Shown in pieces: positions 7,400-15,862 of a stretch of DNA of 64,000 nt. The DNA lies in contig NZ_DAMACX010000005.1 in assembly GCF_031998825.1 (NCBI RefSeq), positions 62,001 through 126,000 of the forward strand. The letters are read 5' to 3'. The number at the start of each line of letters is the position of its first letter. Position 1 is the stretch's first letter. This DNA comes from Pseudescherichia sp031998825 (GTDB taxonomy: Bacteria > Pseudomonadota > Gammaproteobacteria > Enterobacterales > Enterobacteriaceae). Below the pieces are notes generated by a model. That model searched no databases. It was not told the DNA's origin and was given only the letters and a program-made list of their open reading frames with translations. The translations under genes and the position numbers were made by a program.

Positions 7400-8395
7400 T
7401 CAAAGAGCGGGATGAGCAGACCATTGCTCAAGCAGGATTTGGTAAGGTTTGATAAAGTGCTCTTCGGTAAACCGTCCTTGCTCAATCGCTAACCTGCTGC
7501 GCTCTTCTCGATCGTAAACAATTTGCGTTAACGAGTAGTCCCGGTAGTTCAGGCTGGGCTGATAGATATGTCCTGCCGCTGAGTTAGCGTTATAGATCTC
7601 CGGCCGGTAGATCTTCTGGAATGTCTCCATCGTACTGATGGTGCTGATAAGCTCCAGATCGCTGTAGTCACGCAGCAGATCGCCTGCAAAATAGAACGCC
7701 AACGGCGCAACGCTGCCCTGCGGCATAAAAAAGCGTACCTGCAGCCCCATTTTGGCAAAATAGCGATCGGTCAGGGAGGCGCTGTCCTGCTGATACTCAA
7801 TGCCCAGTACAGGATGCTGATTGCCCGTCCGCTGATAGACGTTTTTACTCGATACGCTTAAGCAGATCACCGGCGCTTTTTTGAAGTTCTCTTTATAGCA
7901 GTCTGACTCAACAAACCGCTTAAATATGTTGCCGTGCAGATCGCCAAAGTTATCCGGGGTGCTAAATCCTGCGCCGTTTTTGTTATGCTCGGACAGCAGG
8001 ACGCTAAAGTCATAGTCACGCACGTAAGAGGAGAAGTTATTGCCTACGATCCCCTCAATGCGCATATCCGTTTTACGATCGACAATAGTGGTTTTCAACA
8101 CCTCAATTACGGGGAAAATAGTGCGCTTGCCTTCAACCGCAATATTCATTTCAGCGGAGATGATGTCCAACTCAACCGCGTAGCGATCGCTTCTGGGGTT
8201 GTCCCAGTGCGCCAGCGCGTTGAACCGATTGTCGATCATCGTTAAGGCATTGCGCAAATTATCCTGGCGTTTCTCACCTCTCGCTAAATTAGCAAAGTTG
8301 GTGGTGATGCGCGTGCTCTCCGAGGGATTATAATTCTCGTCGAAGCGAAGGCTCTTCACGTTAAATGTAATCGCATTATTCATCGTAATCTGCAT
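7400..8395 (-). CDS. mesX: DUF1852 protein MesX, partner of MesD
   Basis: A 331-residue DUF1852 protein without signal peptide or membrane segments. Members of this family are nearly always encoded next to a short MetE-like protein, and MesX has been shown elsewhere to be required for MesD-dependent methionine synthesis; its own chemistry is not known. It is the first gene of the mesX-mesD operon. Start choice is uncertain: ATG 8395 and ATG 8383 are both possible and neither has a strong Shine-Dalgarno sequence. A long inverted repeat at 8416-8454 lies just upstream and could be its operator. Confidence 0.83.
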   Translation of the reverse strand: MQITMNNAITFNVKSLRFDENYNPSESTRITTNFANLARGEKRQDNLRNALTMIDNRFNALAHWDNPRSDRYAVELDIISAEMNIAVEGKRTIFPVIEVLKTTIVDRKTDMRIEGIVGNNFSSYVRDYDFSVLLSEHNKNGAGFSTPDNFGDLHGNIFKRFVESDCYKENFKKAPVICLSVSSKNVYQRTGNQHPVLGIEYQQDSASLTDRYFAKMGLQVRFFMPQGSVAPLAFYFAGDLLRDYSDLELISTISTMETFQKIYRPEIYNANSAAGHIYQPSLNYRDYSLTQIVYDREERSRLAIEQGRFTEEHFIKPYQILLEQWSAHPAL

Positions 8396-8415
8396 GATCT
8401 ATTGTTAATAACATG

Positions 8416-8454
8416 ATCACTTTATGCCTGAGTCACTGCGTGAGTAAAAGTGAT
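8416..8454. repeat. Inverted repeat upstream of mesX
   Basis: The arms ATCACTTT (8416-8423) and AAAGTGAT (8447-8454) are perfect complements; the interior holds TGAGT twice around CACTGCG. It lies 21 bases upstream of the mesX start and about 60 bases beyond the mdtI stop. It may be an operator for mesXD or a weak terminator of mdtJI; the lack of a U-tract favours an operator. Confidence 0.5.
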
Positions 8455-8513
8455 TTAATTTCATTCAACATGAAGAACTTTCACGATCGTCATAGGGGCC
8501 TGCGCATTTTTCA

Positions 8514-8843
8514 TCAGGCCAGCTTGATGAGCACCACGCCTGCGGTTAGCAACGTTACACCCAGCCAGCCAATTCGGTTTAGCCGCTGACCAAACAGCAC
8601 CCAACCCGCTGCCACGGTAGCGACCAGGCCAAAACTGCCCCATAGCGCATAGGCTACGGAGAGATCGATACCTTTTACCGCCTGCGACAGGGCACTAAAC
8701 GCGGCCAGTACGGCGACAAGGGACACTACGCCGTGCAGAGGTCGGCGAAAGCCATTGGAGTATTTAAGGGCGATGTTGGCAACGATCTCTAAACCAATCG
8801 CCAGCGCCAGCCAGGCAATATGCACCATATTAAACGTAGTCAT
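8514..8843 (-). CDS. mdtI: Spermidine exporter subunit MdtI (SMR family)
   Basis: A 109-residue small multidrug resistance protein with four membrane helices and the essential membrane glutamate E19 (AIGLEIVAN). It matches E. coli MdtI almost throughout (SQAVKGIDLSVAYALWG). SMR subunits of this type work as a heterodimer with MdtJ to export spermidine. The start codon lies inside the mdtJ coding sequence with a 14-base overlap, the E. coli arrangement, so the two are translationally coupled. In E. coli K-12 mdtJI lies elsewhere on the chromosome; its position here is part of the ybaL-gsk accessory segment. Confidence 0.93.
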   Translation of the reverse strand: MTTFNMVHIAWLALAIGLEIVANIALKYSNGFRRPLHGVVSLVAVLAAFSALSQAVKGIDLSVAYALWGSFGLVATVAAGWVLFGQRLNRIGWLGVTLLTAGVVLIKLA

Positions 8844-9180
8844 GCTGCTGCTCCTTACGTGCCAGCGTGCCGGATTTGATCAGCGCAACACCTGTGACCA
8901 GGGTGACTAAGCCCACGACTTTCATCGCCGATAGGGTTTCATCAAACAGCATCACGCTAAACAGCGTAATCAATAAAATACCCAGCCCTTCCCAGATGGC
9001 ATAGGCGACGCCGAGGGCAATGCGTTTAACGGCAAACGACAGGAAAATATATGACAGTGCAATCATGACCAGCATAAAAATAAATCCTGCCTTGTCATCG
9101 TTGACGCTGGCCCATTTCATTGACAGCGTGCCAATTATTTCAGCCACGATGGCCAGGGCTAATAAAATCCAGTAGCGCAT
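8830..9180 (-). CDS. mdtJ: Spermidine exporter subunit MdtJ (SMR family)
   Basis: A 116-residue SMR protein with four predicted membrane helices and the coupling residue E14 (IVAEIIGT), followed by the typical GTLSMKWAS. It is the MdtI partner in the proton-driven spermidine exporter of the inner membrane. I placed the start at ATG 9180, preceded by AAGGAGAGAAATC; an in-frame ATG at 9216 would add 12 residues not seen in E. coli MdtJ. It is the first gene of the mdtJI operon. Confidence 0.92.
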   Translation of the reverse strand: MRYWILLALAIVAEIIGTLSMKWASVNDDKAGFIFMLVMIALSYIFLSFAVKRIALGVAYAIWEGLGILLITLFSVMLFDETLSAMKVVGLVTLVTGVALIKSGTLARKEQQHDYV

Positions 9181-9571
9181 GATTTCTCTCCTTAATGAGA
9201 AATAGATATCCGCCACGCAAAATAAGCGTGTTGGCAGAGTGAAATTAAATTGTGAGTAAAGGAGAGAACGGATCTATAGCGTAGAGCGCCAGTGCTGGTC
9301 GCAGATCGAACAGTGGGATACGGTGTGAAGGCAGGAGCGAATAATAATCATGGGTGCGAACATCTTGTTCATAATTTTACAACTTATCCACGTTGTTGCT
9401 TTTCCTCAGTGTGGATGAAAAATTGTCCTCAGTAGTTAAACACGGCCCTATTCTGGCATAACCCCACTCTGTTTATCGGGATTTTTTCATTTCTTTACGC
9501 TGCCGCTAAATAAGATCCGTGCCTTTAACAGAGACATTCTAGCCCGCCGTCGGCGGGCTATTTATTAACGA
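9181..9571. other. Gene-free stretch between mdtJ and gsk
   Basis: About 390 bases with no supported gene. It must hold the mdtJI promoter. Visible elements are an 8-of-9 DnaA-box match (TTATCCACG, 9387-9395), with ATCCAC and GTGGAT as inverted arms, and a strong hairpin with arms AGCCCGCC and GGCGGGCT near 9541-9560, which probably ends gsk transcription although its U-tract on the - strand is poor. Confidence 0.5.
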
Positions 9572-10876
9572 TTAGCGCTCCCAGTAGGCCTCTTCCAGGC
9601 TATCTTCCCGCTCCGGCAGGCCGCGCGTCAGGCGCGGCGAGTGCTGGTTCAGTACCTGGTAGCTGACGCGGTTAGCGTATTTACACACCTGAGCCAGCGA
9701 CGAGTAGGTCAGCCAGGCATAGTTGTGCTTGCTGGAGTTCGGTACGTTGCTGCGGTGGAAGTTATTAGCCGTGATATCGTGCAGCAGCGCGGCCAGTGCG
9801 CCATCGCCCGCGCCGTTGGTATTCATGATCTTCTCCGGCCCACCCATGTACGGCGCAATGTGGGAGAAGATACGCAGCGGCTGTTCACAGTCCTGGTGAC
9901 GCATCGCCCGGCTAAACTCGTACTGGTTAAACTCGGCGATGGCCCCCGGCAGCAGCGGATGCTGGGTCTTACGCTTCGCCGACTCCTCGGTAAAGCCTGC
10001 CATGTACAGCCCCACCGGACCGGCGGTGCAGAGTACAAGGTCAACCCAGTCCAGCGCCTTATCGCAGGCCAGCAGCGGATCGCTCAGCCCGGTCAGCGCC
10101 TCGGCCTCCTCCTCGTTCATCGCCAAAATTGAGACGTTCTCTTTGAGGAAGTCGCGCCACCACTCTGGATTATCGGCAATCACGTACTTGGTGCCGAGGG
10201 TCAGCACCACCGGTACGTTGTGCTTTTTGGCGTACTCTACCGCCTTCATGGTCGCCTCACGCATCGGCTCACCGGGCTTGCAGCGTACCAGATAGGAGGA
10301 GAGCACCAGCGCGGAGGCCCCGGCGATCACCGACTCGGGAATGCTCTCCGGACGCAGCTGGTTCATATAGCCAGGGCTGATAGCAAAGGTGCGCTCCCCC
10401 GCCTCGCCGATCAGCGTAAAGCAGCGGCCAATCGGCCCGTCAACGCCCTGCAGGTAGTTAAGGTCGGTCCGGCTGGAGGTGTTGCAGAGGTAACGATAGG
10501 CGTAGCCGCCGATCTCCACGTTGCTGCACATGACGCCCAGCAGCACCGAGCGGTCATCCGCCAGCACAGAGTAGTTGTGCATGGTGTTACCGATGGTGCC
10601 ACCGGCAAACTGGTGGGTGATGAGATTGTCGCGGACCAGCTCTTTATAGAGCGCGTCGGCAGCCTCGTCGCTGATGATCAGCGAGTGCCCGGCGCTGAGG
10701 GCATAGCGCTCGATAAACGCATCGTCCACCTTCGCTTCAATATCCACCAGCGTCTGATCGATACCGACCACCCAGGAGGCGCTGGCATCGCTCTCCGGTT
10801 GGATCTGCTGCAGAAGCGGATCGCGGGCGTTAACAGGGAAATAGTGTTTGGATTTGCGTTTACCGGGAAATTTCAT
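9572..10876 (-). CDS. gsk: Inosine/guanosine kinase
   Basis: A 434-residue ribokinase-type (PfkB) sugar kinase that phosphorylates inosine and guanosine to IMP and GMP in purine salvage. Length equals E. coli Gsk. The PfkB C-terminal signature with anion hole and catalytic aspartate is visible as NTNGAGDGALAALLHD, and the substrate side begins GGTIGNTMHNYS. It is the last gene of a series on the - strand. In E. coli gsk and ybaL are adjacent and convergent; here more than 9 kb of accessory DNA separates them. The aes esterase gene that E. coli has between gsk and hemH is absent. Confidence 0.97.
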   Translation of the reverse strand: MKFPGKRKSKHYFPVNARDPLLQQIQPESDASASWVVGIDQTLVDIEAKVDDAFIERYALSAGHSLIISDEAADALYKELVRDNLITHQFAGGTIGNTMHNYSVLADDRSVLLGVMCSNVEIGGYAYRYLCNTSSRTDLNYLQGVDGPIGRCFTLIGEAGERTFAISPGYMNQLRPESIPESVIAGASALVLSSYLVRCKPGEPMREATMKAVEYAKKHNVPVVLTLGTKYVIADNPEWWRDFLKENVSILAMNEEEAEALTGLSDPLLACDKALDWVDLVLCTAGPVGLYMAGFTEESAKRKTQHPLLPGAIAEFNQYEFSRAMRHQDCEQPLRIFSHIAPYMGGPEKIMNTNGAGDGALAALLHDITANNFHRSNVPNSSKHNYAWLTYSSLAQVCKYANRVSYQVLNQHSPRLTRGLPEREDSLEEAYWER

Positions 10877-10940
10877 GCGCGTTTATTATGAATAACCAAT
10901 TGGGCCGGGAATGGTAGCACACTCCCGGCACCGGGCGCGA

Positions 10941-11903
10941 TTAGCGGTAGGGGGCCGTCAGGTCCAGCATCATGTCGATATGATCGGCAGAATCATTAAG
11001 CGCCGGAATATATTCATATTTCTCCCCGCCCGCTTCGAGGAAAAATTCCCGGTTCTGCACCGCAATCTCCTCCAGCGTCTCCAGACAGTCGGAAGAGAAG
11101 CCCGGACAGATGACCTGAATATGCTTCACGCCCTTCTCGCCGAGCATCTTCAGCGTTTCGTCGGTATAGGGCGTCAGCCACGGCTCGCGGCCAAAGCGCG
11201 ACTGGAAGGTCATCATCACCTTCTCCGGCGGCACGCCGAGGGCCGAAACCAGCTCGCGAGTGGTATCGCGGCAGCGCTGAGGATAAACGTCACCCTCTTC
11301 GGCGTAGCGCTGAGGAATGCCGTGATAGGAGAGCAGGAGCAGATCCGGCTCGCCGTGGCGGGCAAAGGAGGCCCGCACGCTGTTAGCCAGCGCGTCGATG
11401 TACGACCGGTTGTCGGCATAGTCACGGATCAATGAGATACCGGGAATGCTGCGCTTGCGTTGCAGAATACGTCCCAGCTCGTCCCAGACGGCGGCCACGG
11501 TCGAGCAGGAGTACTGCGGATAGAGCGGCAGAACCACAATGTGCTCTACGTCCTGAGAGATCAGCTCATCTACCGCACTCTCCAGCGAGGGCGAGCCGTA
11601 GCTCATCCCCAGCGCCACCGGCACGTCAGCCAGCCGGGCAGCCAGCGCCTGCTGCTGTCGACGGCTATAAACCATCAGCGGCGACCCCTCCTCCATCCAC
11701 ACGGATTGATAGAGCTTCGCCACGCGCGGAGAACGAATCGGTAGGATCACGCCGCGCAGCAGCGGCCACCACAGCAGGCGTGGGGTATCCACTACGCGTC
11801 GATCGCTGAGAAACTGGCGAAGATAGCGTTTGACCGCTGCGGGGGTGGGAGCATCGGGTGTACCCAGATTCGCCAGCAGGATGCCGGTTTTAGCGTGACT
11901 CAT
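10941..11903 (-). CDS. hemH: Ferrochelatase
   Basis: The last enzyme of heme synthesis, inserting ferrous iron into protoporphyrin IX at the inner membrane face. The protein is 320 residues, the E. coli length, from ATG 11903 (MSHAKTGILLANLGTPDAP). The family motif LLLSYHGIPQRY carries the catalytic histidine; LPLYPQYSCSTVAA lies upstream of it and VICPGFSSDCLETLEEI downstream. Frames extending upstream to 12110 are not credible: they overlap the hairpin and 3' end of adk. Spacing to adk (about 150 bases with a hairpin) suggests its own promoter. Confidence 0.96.
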   Translation of the reverse strand: MSHAKTGILLANLGTPDAPTPAAVKRYLRQFLSDRRVVDTPRLLWWPLLRGVILPIRSPRVAKLYQSVWMEEGSPLMVYSRRQQQALAARLADVPVALGMSYGSPSLESAVDELISQDVEHIVVLPLYPQYSCSTVAAVWDELGRILQRKRSIPGISLIRDYADNRSYIDALANSVRASFARHGEPDLLLLSYHGIPQRYAEEGDVYPQRCRDTTRELVSALGVPPEKVMMTFQSRFGREPWLTPYTDETLKMLGEKGVKHIQVICPGFSSDCLETLEEIAVQNREFFLEAGGEKYEYIPALNDSADHIDMMLDLTAPYR

Positions 11904-12020
11904 TCGCGCCTCGTATTCATTTAAGCTTAAGAAATTAACTGAGAGAATTGTAACTGAAACGGGCGTAAACGAAACCCATTGCTGCGAAAGGGAAAAGCTT
12001 GGGGGGAAATGGGGAAGAAC

Positions 12021-12044
12021 ATCCCCGGCGCAGGCACCGGGGAT
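12021..12044 (-). terminator. Hairpin after adk
   Basis: ATCCCCGG and CCGGGGAT pair perfectly around CGCAGGCA, eight bases past the adk stop. The - strand continuation lacks a good U-tract, so termination efficiency is uncertain. Confidence 0.6.
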
Positions 12045-12051
12045 AAGCGTT

Positions 12052-12696
12052 TTAACCGAGGATCTTTTCCAGCTCGGCGCGAACGGCGCTGACGGCCTGG
12101 GTGCCATCAACCTTCGCGTATTTGGTGTTGCCGGCTTCGGCTTCTTTCTGGTAGTAGCCGATCAGCGGCGCGGTCAGCTGATGGTACTCCACCAGACGCT
12201 TACGCACGGTCTCTTCCTGATCGTCTTTACGGGTGCTCAGCTCTTCGCCAGTCACGTCGTCTTTACCTTCTACCTTCGGCGGATTGTATTTAATGTGGTA
12301 AACGCGGCCAGAGGCAGCGTGAACGCGGCGGCCTACGATGCGATCGACAATCAGCTCATCCGGTACGTCGAACTCCAGCACATAGTCAACGTTGATACCG
12401 GCTTCCTTCATTGCATCAGCCTGAGGAATGGTGCGCGGGAAACCGTCCAGCAGGAAACCGTTGCGGCAATCTTCCTGGGCGATACGCTCTTTCACCAGCG
12501 CGATAACCAGCTCGTCAGTCACCAGCTTGCCAGCATCCATGATGTCTTTAGCCTGTTTGCCCAGCTCGCTGCCAGATTTAACCGCGGCGCGCAGCATGTC
12601 ACCGGTGGAGATCTGCGGAATACCGTATTTCTCCATGATGAACTGAGCCTGAGTGCCTTTACCTGCGCCCGGAGCGCCGAGCAAAATGATACGCAT
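12052..12696 (-). CDS. adk: Adenylate kinase
   Basis: A 214-residue kinase interconverting ATP plus AMP with two ADP. The P-loop GAPGAGKGTQ lies at residues 7-16, the AMP-binding region is STGDMLRAAV, and DGFPRTIPQA and the LID arginines (GRRVH) follow. Length and sequence equal E. coli Adk, the long variant with a hydrogen-bonded, non-zinc LID. Monocistronic, cytoplasmic. Confidence 0.98.
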   Translation of the reverse strand: MRIILLGAPGAGKGTQAQFIMEKYGIPQISTGDMLRAAVKSGSELGKQAKDIMDAGKLVTDELVIALVKERIAQEDCRNGFLLDGFPRTIPQADAMKEAGINVDYVLEFDVPDELIVDRIVGRRVHAASGRVYHIKYNPPKVEGKDDVTGEELSTRKDDQEETVRKRLVEYHQLTAPLIGYYQKEAEAGNTKYAKVDGTQAVSAVRAELEKILG

Positions 12697-12896
12697 TGCG
12701 TAATTCCTCTACGTTTAAATTTTTATACCCAGATAATTAATGACAGGTATACAACGTTGTTTGAAGCGAAAACCATACCACTAAAGTCAGTATCACCACA
12801 AGGAAGCGAGGCTTATGCAGGCGGGTTCGGCGGGAAGTTGAGCAGCTGAATCGTTCCCTCCTACCAGGGGGTAAGAGGGAACGGAGCGGAGAGAGG

Positions 12897-14771
12897 TTAA
12901 GAAACCAGCAGCTGGTTCATGCGACGGATAAACTGGTTAGGATCCTCCAGCGTGCCGCGCTCGGCAAACAGGGCCTGATCCAGCAGCAGTTCGATCCATG
13001 CTTTGAACTGCGCTTCGTCCTGGATATCGGCGGTGCGCTTCACCAGAACGTGGTCTGGATTAAGTTCAAAGATGTACTTCACTTCCGGTACGGCCTGGCC
13101 CGCAGCGGCAAACAGCTTCGCCATCTGGGTGCTCATCTCATCGTTGTCGGTGGTGACGATCGCCGGCGTATCGGTCAGACGGTGGGTAAAGCGTACCTCT
13201 TTCACACGATCGCCCAGCAGGGTTTTCACGCGCTCAACGAACGGCTCAAGGGCTTTTTCGGCCTCTTTCGCGCTTTCGTCTACCTCGTCGTTGAGTTTAT
13301 CCAGCGACTCATCGGCTTTCGCCACCGACTGGAAGGATTTGCCGTCGAATTCGGTGAGATAGCTCATCATCCACTCATCGATGCGATCGGAGAGCAGCAG
13401 CACTTCGATACCTTTCTTACGCAGCAGCTCCAGGTGCGGGCTGCTCTTCGCAGCGGCGTAGCTGTCGGCAGTGATGTAGTAGATCTTCTCCTGGCCCTCT
13501 TTCATGCGGGAGACGTAGTCCGCCAGCGCCACCGTCTGCTCAGAGGAGTCGGTATGGGTCGAGGCAAAGCGCAGCAGTTTGGCAATCGCCTCCTGGTTCG
13601 CACTGTCCTCCGCCGGGCCCTCTTTCAGCGCCAGGCCGAACTGTTTCCAGAAGCCCTGATACTTCTCGGCGTCATCTTTAGCCAGCTTCTCAAGCATCTG
13701 CAGGGCACGTTTGGTGAGGGCGCTACGCAGGTTGCGGGTGACGGAGCTGTCCTGCAGGATCTCACGGGAGACGTTCAACGGCAGATCGTTGGAGTCGATC
13801 AGGCCGCGCACGAAACGCAGGTAGTTCGGCATGAACTGCTCGGCCTCGTCCATGATGAAGACGCGCTGTACGTAGAGCTTCAGGCCGTGCTTGTGATCGC
13901 GGTTCCACATATCCCACGGTGCCTGCGCCGGAATGTAGAGCAGGCTGGTGTACTCCTGCTTGCCCTCTACGCGATTGTGGCTCCAGGCCAGCGGATCGGT
14001 GAAGTCGTGGGCAATATGCTTGTAGAACTCTTTGTATTCGTCGTCGCTGATTTCGGACTTGCTGCGGGTCCAGAGCGCTTGGGCCTTGTTGATCTTCTCC
14101 CAGCTGATGACGGTTTCGCCATCCTGCTCATCGTGCTTCTCGATCTCTACCGGCAGCGCGATATGGTCGGAGTATTTGCTAATGATCGAGCGCACGCGCC
14201 AGTCGTTGAGGAAGTCATCTTCGCCTTCACGCAGGTGCAGAGTAATTTCGGTCCCGCGATCCTCTTTGGTGATATCGGCAACGGTGTAGTCGCCCTCGCC
14301 TGCGGATTCCCAGAACACGCCGTTCTCTGCGCTCTCGCCCGCTGCGCGGGTGCGCACGGTCACTTTATCAGCAACGATAAACGCCGAGTAGAAGCCGACG
14401 CCGAACTGGCCGATCAGCTGGCTGTCTTTTGCCTGGTCGGAGCCCATCGACTGAAGAAATGCTTTGGTGCCGGATTTAGCAATCGTACCCAGATGGTCAA
14501 TCACTTCGTCGCGGTTCATACCAATACCGTTGTCGGCAATGGTCAGGGTACGCTTCTCTTTATCAAAGGAGACGCGCACGCGTAGCTCACCGTCACCCTC
14601 GTACAGCTCGGGTTTTGACAACGCACGGAAACGCAGCTTGTCTGCCGCATCCGAGGCGTTAGAGATAAGCTCACGCAGGAAGATCTCTTTGTTGGAGTAG
14701 AGAGAATGGATCATCAGATGCAGAAGCTGTTTTACTTCTGACTGGAAGCCGCGTGTTTCTTGTCCTTTCAT
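12897..14771 (-). CDS. htpG: Chaperone HtpG (bacterial Hsp90)
   Basis: A 624-residue ATP-dependent chaperone of the Hsp90 family, same length as E. coli HtpG. The N-terminal GHKL ATPase motifs are in place: ELISNASDAADKLR (residues about 28-41) with the Mg-binding asparagine, DNGIGM, and GQFGVGFYS for the lid. The middle domain (NRDEVIDHLG onward to LPLNVSREILQ) and a C-terminal dimerisation domain follow. A sigma-32 promoter stands 41 bases upstream. It acts in heat-shock protein folding with the DnaK system. Confidence 0.98.
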   Translation of the reverse strand: MKGQETRGFQSEVKQLLHLMIHSLYSNKEIFLRELISNASDAADKLRFRALSKPELYEGDGELRVRVSFDKEKRTLTIADNGIGMNRDEVIDHLGTIAKSGTKAFLQSMGSDQAKDSQLIGQFGVGFYSAFIVADKVTVRTRAAGESAENGVFWESAGEGDYTVADITKEDRGTEITLHLREGEDDFLNDWRVRSIISKYSDHIALPVEIEKHDEQDGETVISWEKINKAQALWTRSKSEISDDEYKEFYKHIAHDFTDPLAWSHNRVEGKQEYTSLLYIPAQAPWDMWNRDHKHGLKLYVQRVFIMDEAEQFMPNYLRFVRGLIDSNDLPLNVSREILQDSSVTRNLRSALTKRALQMLEKLAKDDAEKYQGFWKQFGLALKEGPAEDSANQEAIAKLLRFASTHTDSSEQTVALADYVSRMKEGQEKIYYITADSYAAAKSSPHLELLRKKGIEVLLLSDRIDEWMMSYLTEFDGKSFQSVAKADESLDKLNDEVDESAKEAEKALEPFVERVKTLLGDRVKEVRFTHRLTDTPAIVTTDNDEMSTQMAKLFAAAGQAVPEVKYIFELNPDHVLVKRTADIQDEAQFKAWIELLLDQALFAERGTLEDPNQFIRRMNQLLVS

Positions 14772-14811
14772 CGAAAAAATACCTCAACAATGCCATTTGG
14801 TGTTGAGGGGA

Positions 14812-14840
14812 AGATGGGGATATGGCGGAAGGATTTCAAG
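14812..14840 (-). promoter_or_regulatory. Sigma-32 promoter of htpG
   Basis: On the - strand CTTGAA (14840-14835), a 15-base spacer and CCCCATCT (14819-14812) match the heat-shock consensus CTTGAA-N13-17-CCCCATnT almost perfectly, at a fitting distance from the htpG start. Confidence 0.9.
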
Positions 14841-14869
14841 CGGGGGCAGAAAAATGCCCCCGTTTTTTT
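14841..14869. terminator. GC-rich hairpin between recR and htpG
   Basis: CGGGGGCA and TGCCCCCG pair around GAAAAA. The T-run (14863-14869) follows the hairpin on the + strand, whereas the gene that ends here, recR, is on the - strand; on that strand the hairpin runs straight into the -35 of the htpG promoter. It probably still ends recR transcription but is not a canonical terminator. Confidence 0.6.
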
Positions 14870-15477
14870 CACGAAATGCGGATCTTGTGGCGTCCGGCCA
14901 GCGAGTGGGAGAGCGTCGTGCCGTCGACCATCTCCAGCTCGCCGCCCACCGGCACGCCGTGAGCGATACGGCTGGCATCAACGCCATACTGCCCGCACAG
15001 CTCGGCGATATAGTTGGCGGTCGCCTCCCCTTCCACCGTGGGATTGGTGGCGAGGATCACCTCTTTCAACTGCTCACGCTCCAGCCGCTGCTCCAGTCGG
15101 TCGAGACCGATATCGTTCGGGCCGATGCCGTCGAGGGGTGACAGGTGCCCCATCAGCACGAAGTAGCGGCCGGAGAACTGCCCGGTCTGCTCAATGGCGT
15201 AGATGTCCGCCGGACTCTCCACCACGCAGATCTGGCCGTTCTCCTGGCGACGCGGGTTCGAGCAGATGTTACACACCTCCTGCTCGGTGAAGGTACGGCA
15301 GTCGGCACAGTGGCCAATCTCCGACATCGCCCGCGTCAGGGCCTGGGCAAGGCGCATCCCGCCGCTGCGATCGCGCTGCAGGAGCGTAAAGGCCATGCGC
15401 TGCGCCGATTTTGGGCCAACGCCCGGCAGGCAGCGCAGGGCTTCCATAAGCTGCGTCAGCAGCGGACTGGTCTGCAT
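14869..15477 (-). CDS. recR: Recombination mediator RecR
   Basis: A 202-residue ring-forming protein that with RecF and RecO loads RecA on gapped DNA. Order of domains: helix-hairpin-helix (LPGVGPKSAQRMA, residues 17-29), a C4 zinc finger (CADCRTF and CNICSNPRR), then a Toprim domain (ICVVESPADIYAIE; GATANYIAE-type GEATANYIAEL). The ATG overlaps the last base of the ybaB stop (TAATG), so the two are translationally coupled, as in E. coli. Confidence 0.97.
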   Translation of the reverse strand: MQTSPLLTQLMEALRCLPGVGPKSAQRMAFTLLQRDRSGGMRLAQALTRAMSEIGHCADCRTFTEQEVCNICSNPRRQENGQICVVESPADIYAIEQTGQFSGRYFVLMGHLSPLDGIGPNDIGLDRLEQRLEREQLKEVILATNPTVEGEATANYIAELCGQYGVDASRIAHGVPVGGELEMVDGTTLSHSLAGRHKIRIS

Positions 15478-15809
15478 TAGAACGGCATCTTAAAGCCCGG
15501 CGGCAGCTGCATACCGGAGGAGACGCCTGCCATCTTCTCTTTCTGGGTCTCTTCAATACGACGCGCCGCATCGTTGAAGGCCGCAGCAACAAGATCTTCC
15601 AGCATATCTTTGTCGTCTTCCAGCAGGCTTGGGTCGATCTCCACGCGACGGCAGTTGTGCGCGCCGTTGATGGTGACCTTCACCAGACCGGCACCGGATT
15701 CACCGGTCACTTCCAGCTTCGCAATCTCTTCCTGCATCTGCTGCATCTTCTCTTGCATCTGCTGGGCCTGTTTCATCAGGTTACCCAGACCGCCTTTACC
15801 ACCAAACAT
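15477..15809 (-). CDS. ybaB: Nucleoid-associated protein YbaB
   Basis: A 110-residue YbaB/EbfC-family DNA-binding protein. It has an N-terminal amphipathic helix rich in Q, M and K (residues 10-35), then a beta sheet ending in the family motif MLEDLVAAAFNDA. It forms dimers that bind DNA and affect nucleoid structure and expression. It sits between dnaX (53 bases upstream) and recR (overlapping), the conserved dnaX-ybaB-recR operon. Confidence 0.96.
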   Translation of the reverse strand: MFGGKGGLGNLMKQAQQMQEKMQQMQEEIAKLEVTGESGAGLVKVTINGAHNCRRVEIDPSLLEDDKDMLEDLVAAAFNDAARRIEETQKEKMAGVSSGMQLPPGFKMPF

Positions 15810-15862
15810 AGGCTTCTCTCTTCATTCACGTTAAAAATGACAATCGTAAGTCAAACTCACGA

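Noticed and set aside
9387..9395. Replication origin or DnaA-regulated site
   Set aside because: A single 8-of-9 DnaA box is expected by chance; no cluster of boxes, no AT-rich unwinding region.
13050..14585. Open frame of 511 codons on the + strand opposite htpG
   Set aside because: It mirrors the codon pattern of htpG, has no ribosome-binding site and no recognisable domain; htpG is certain.
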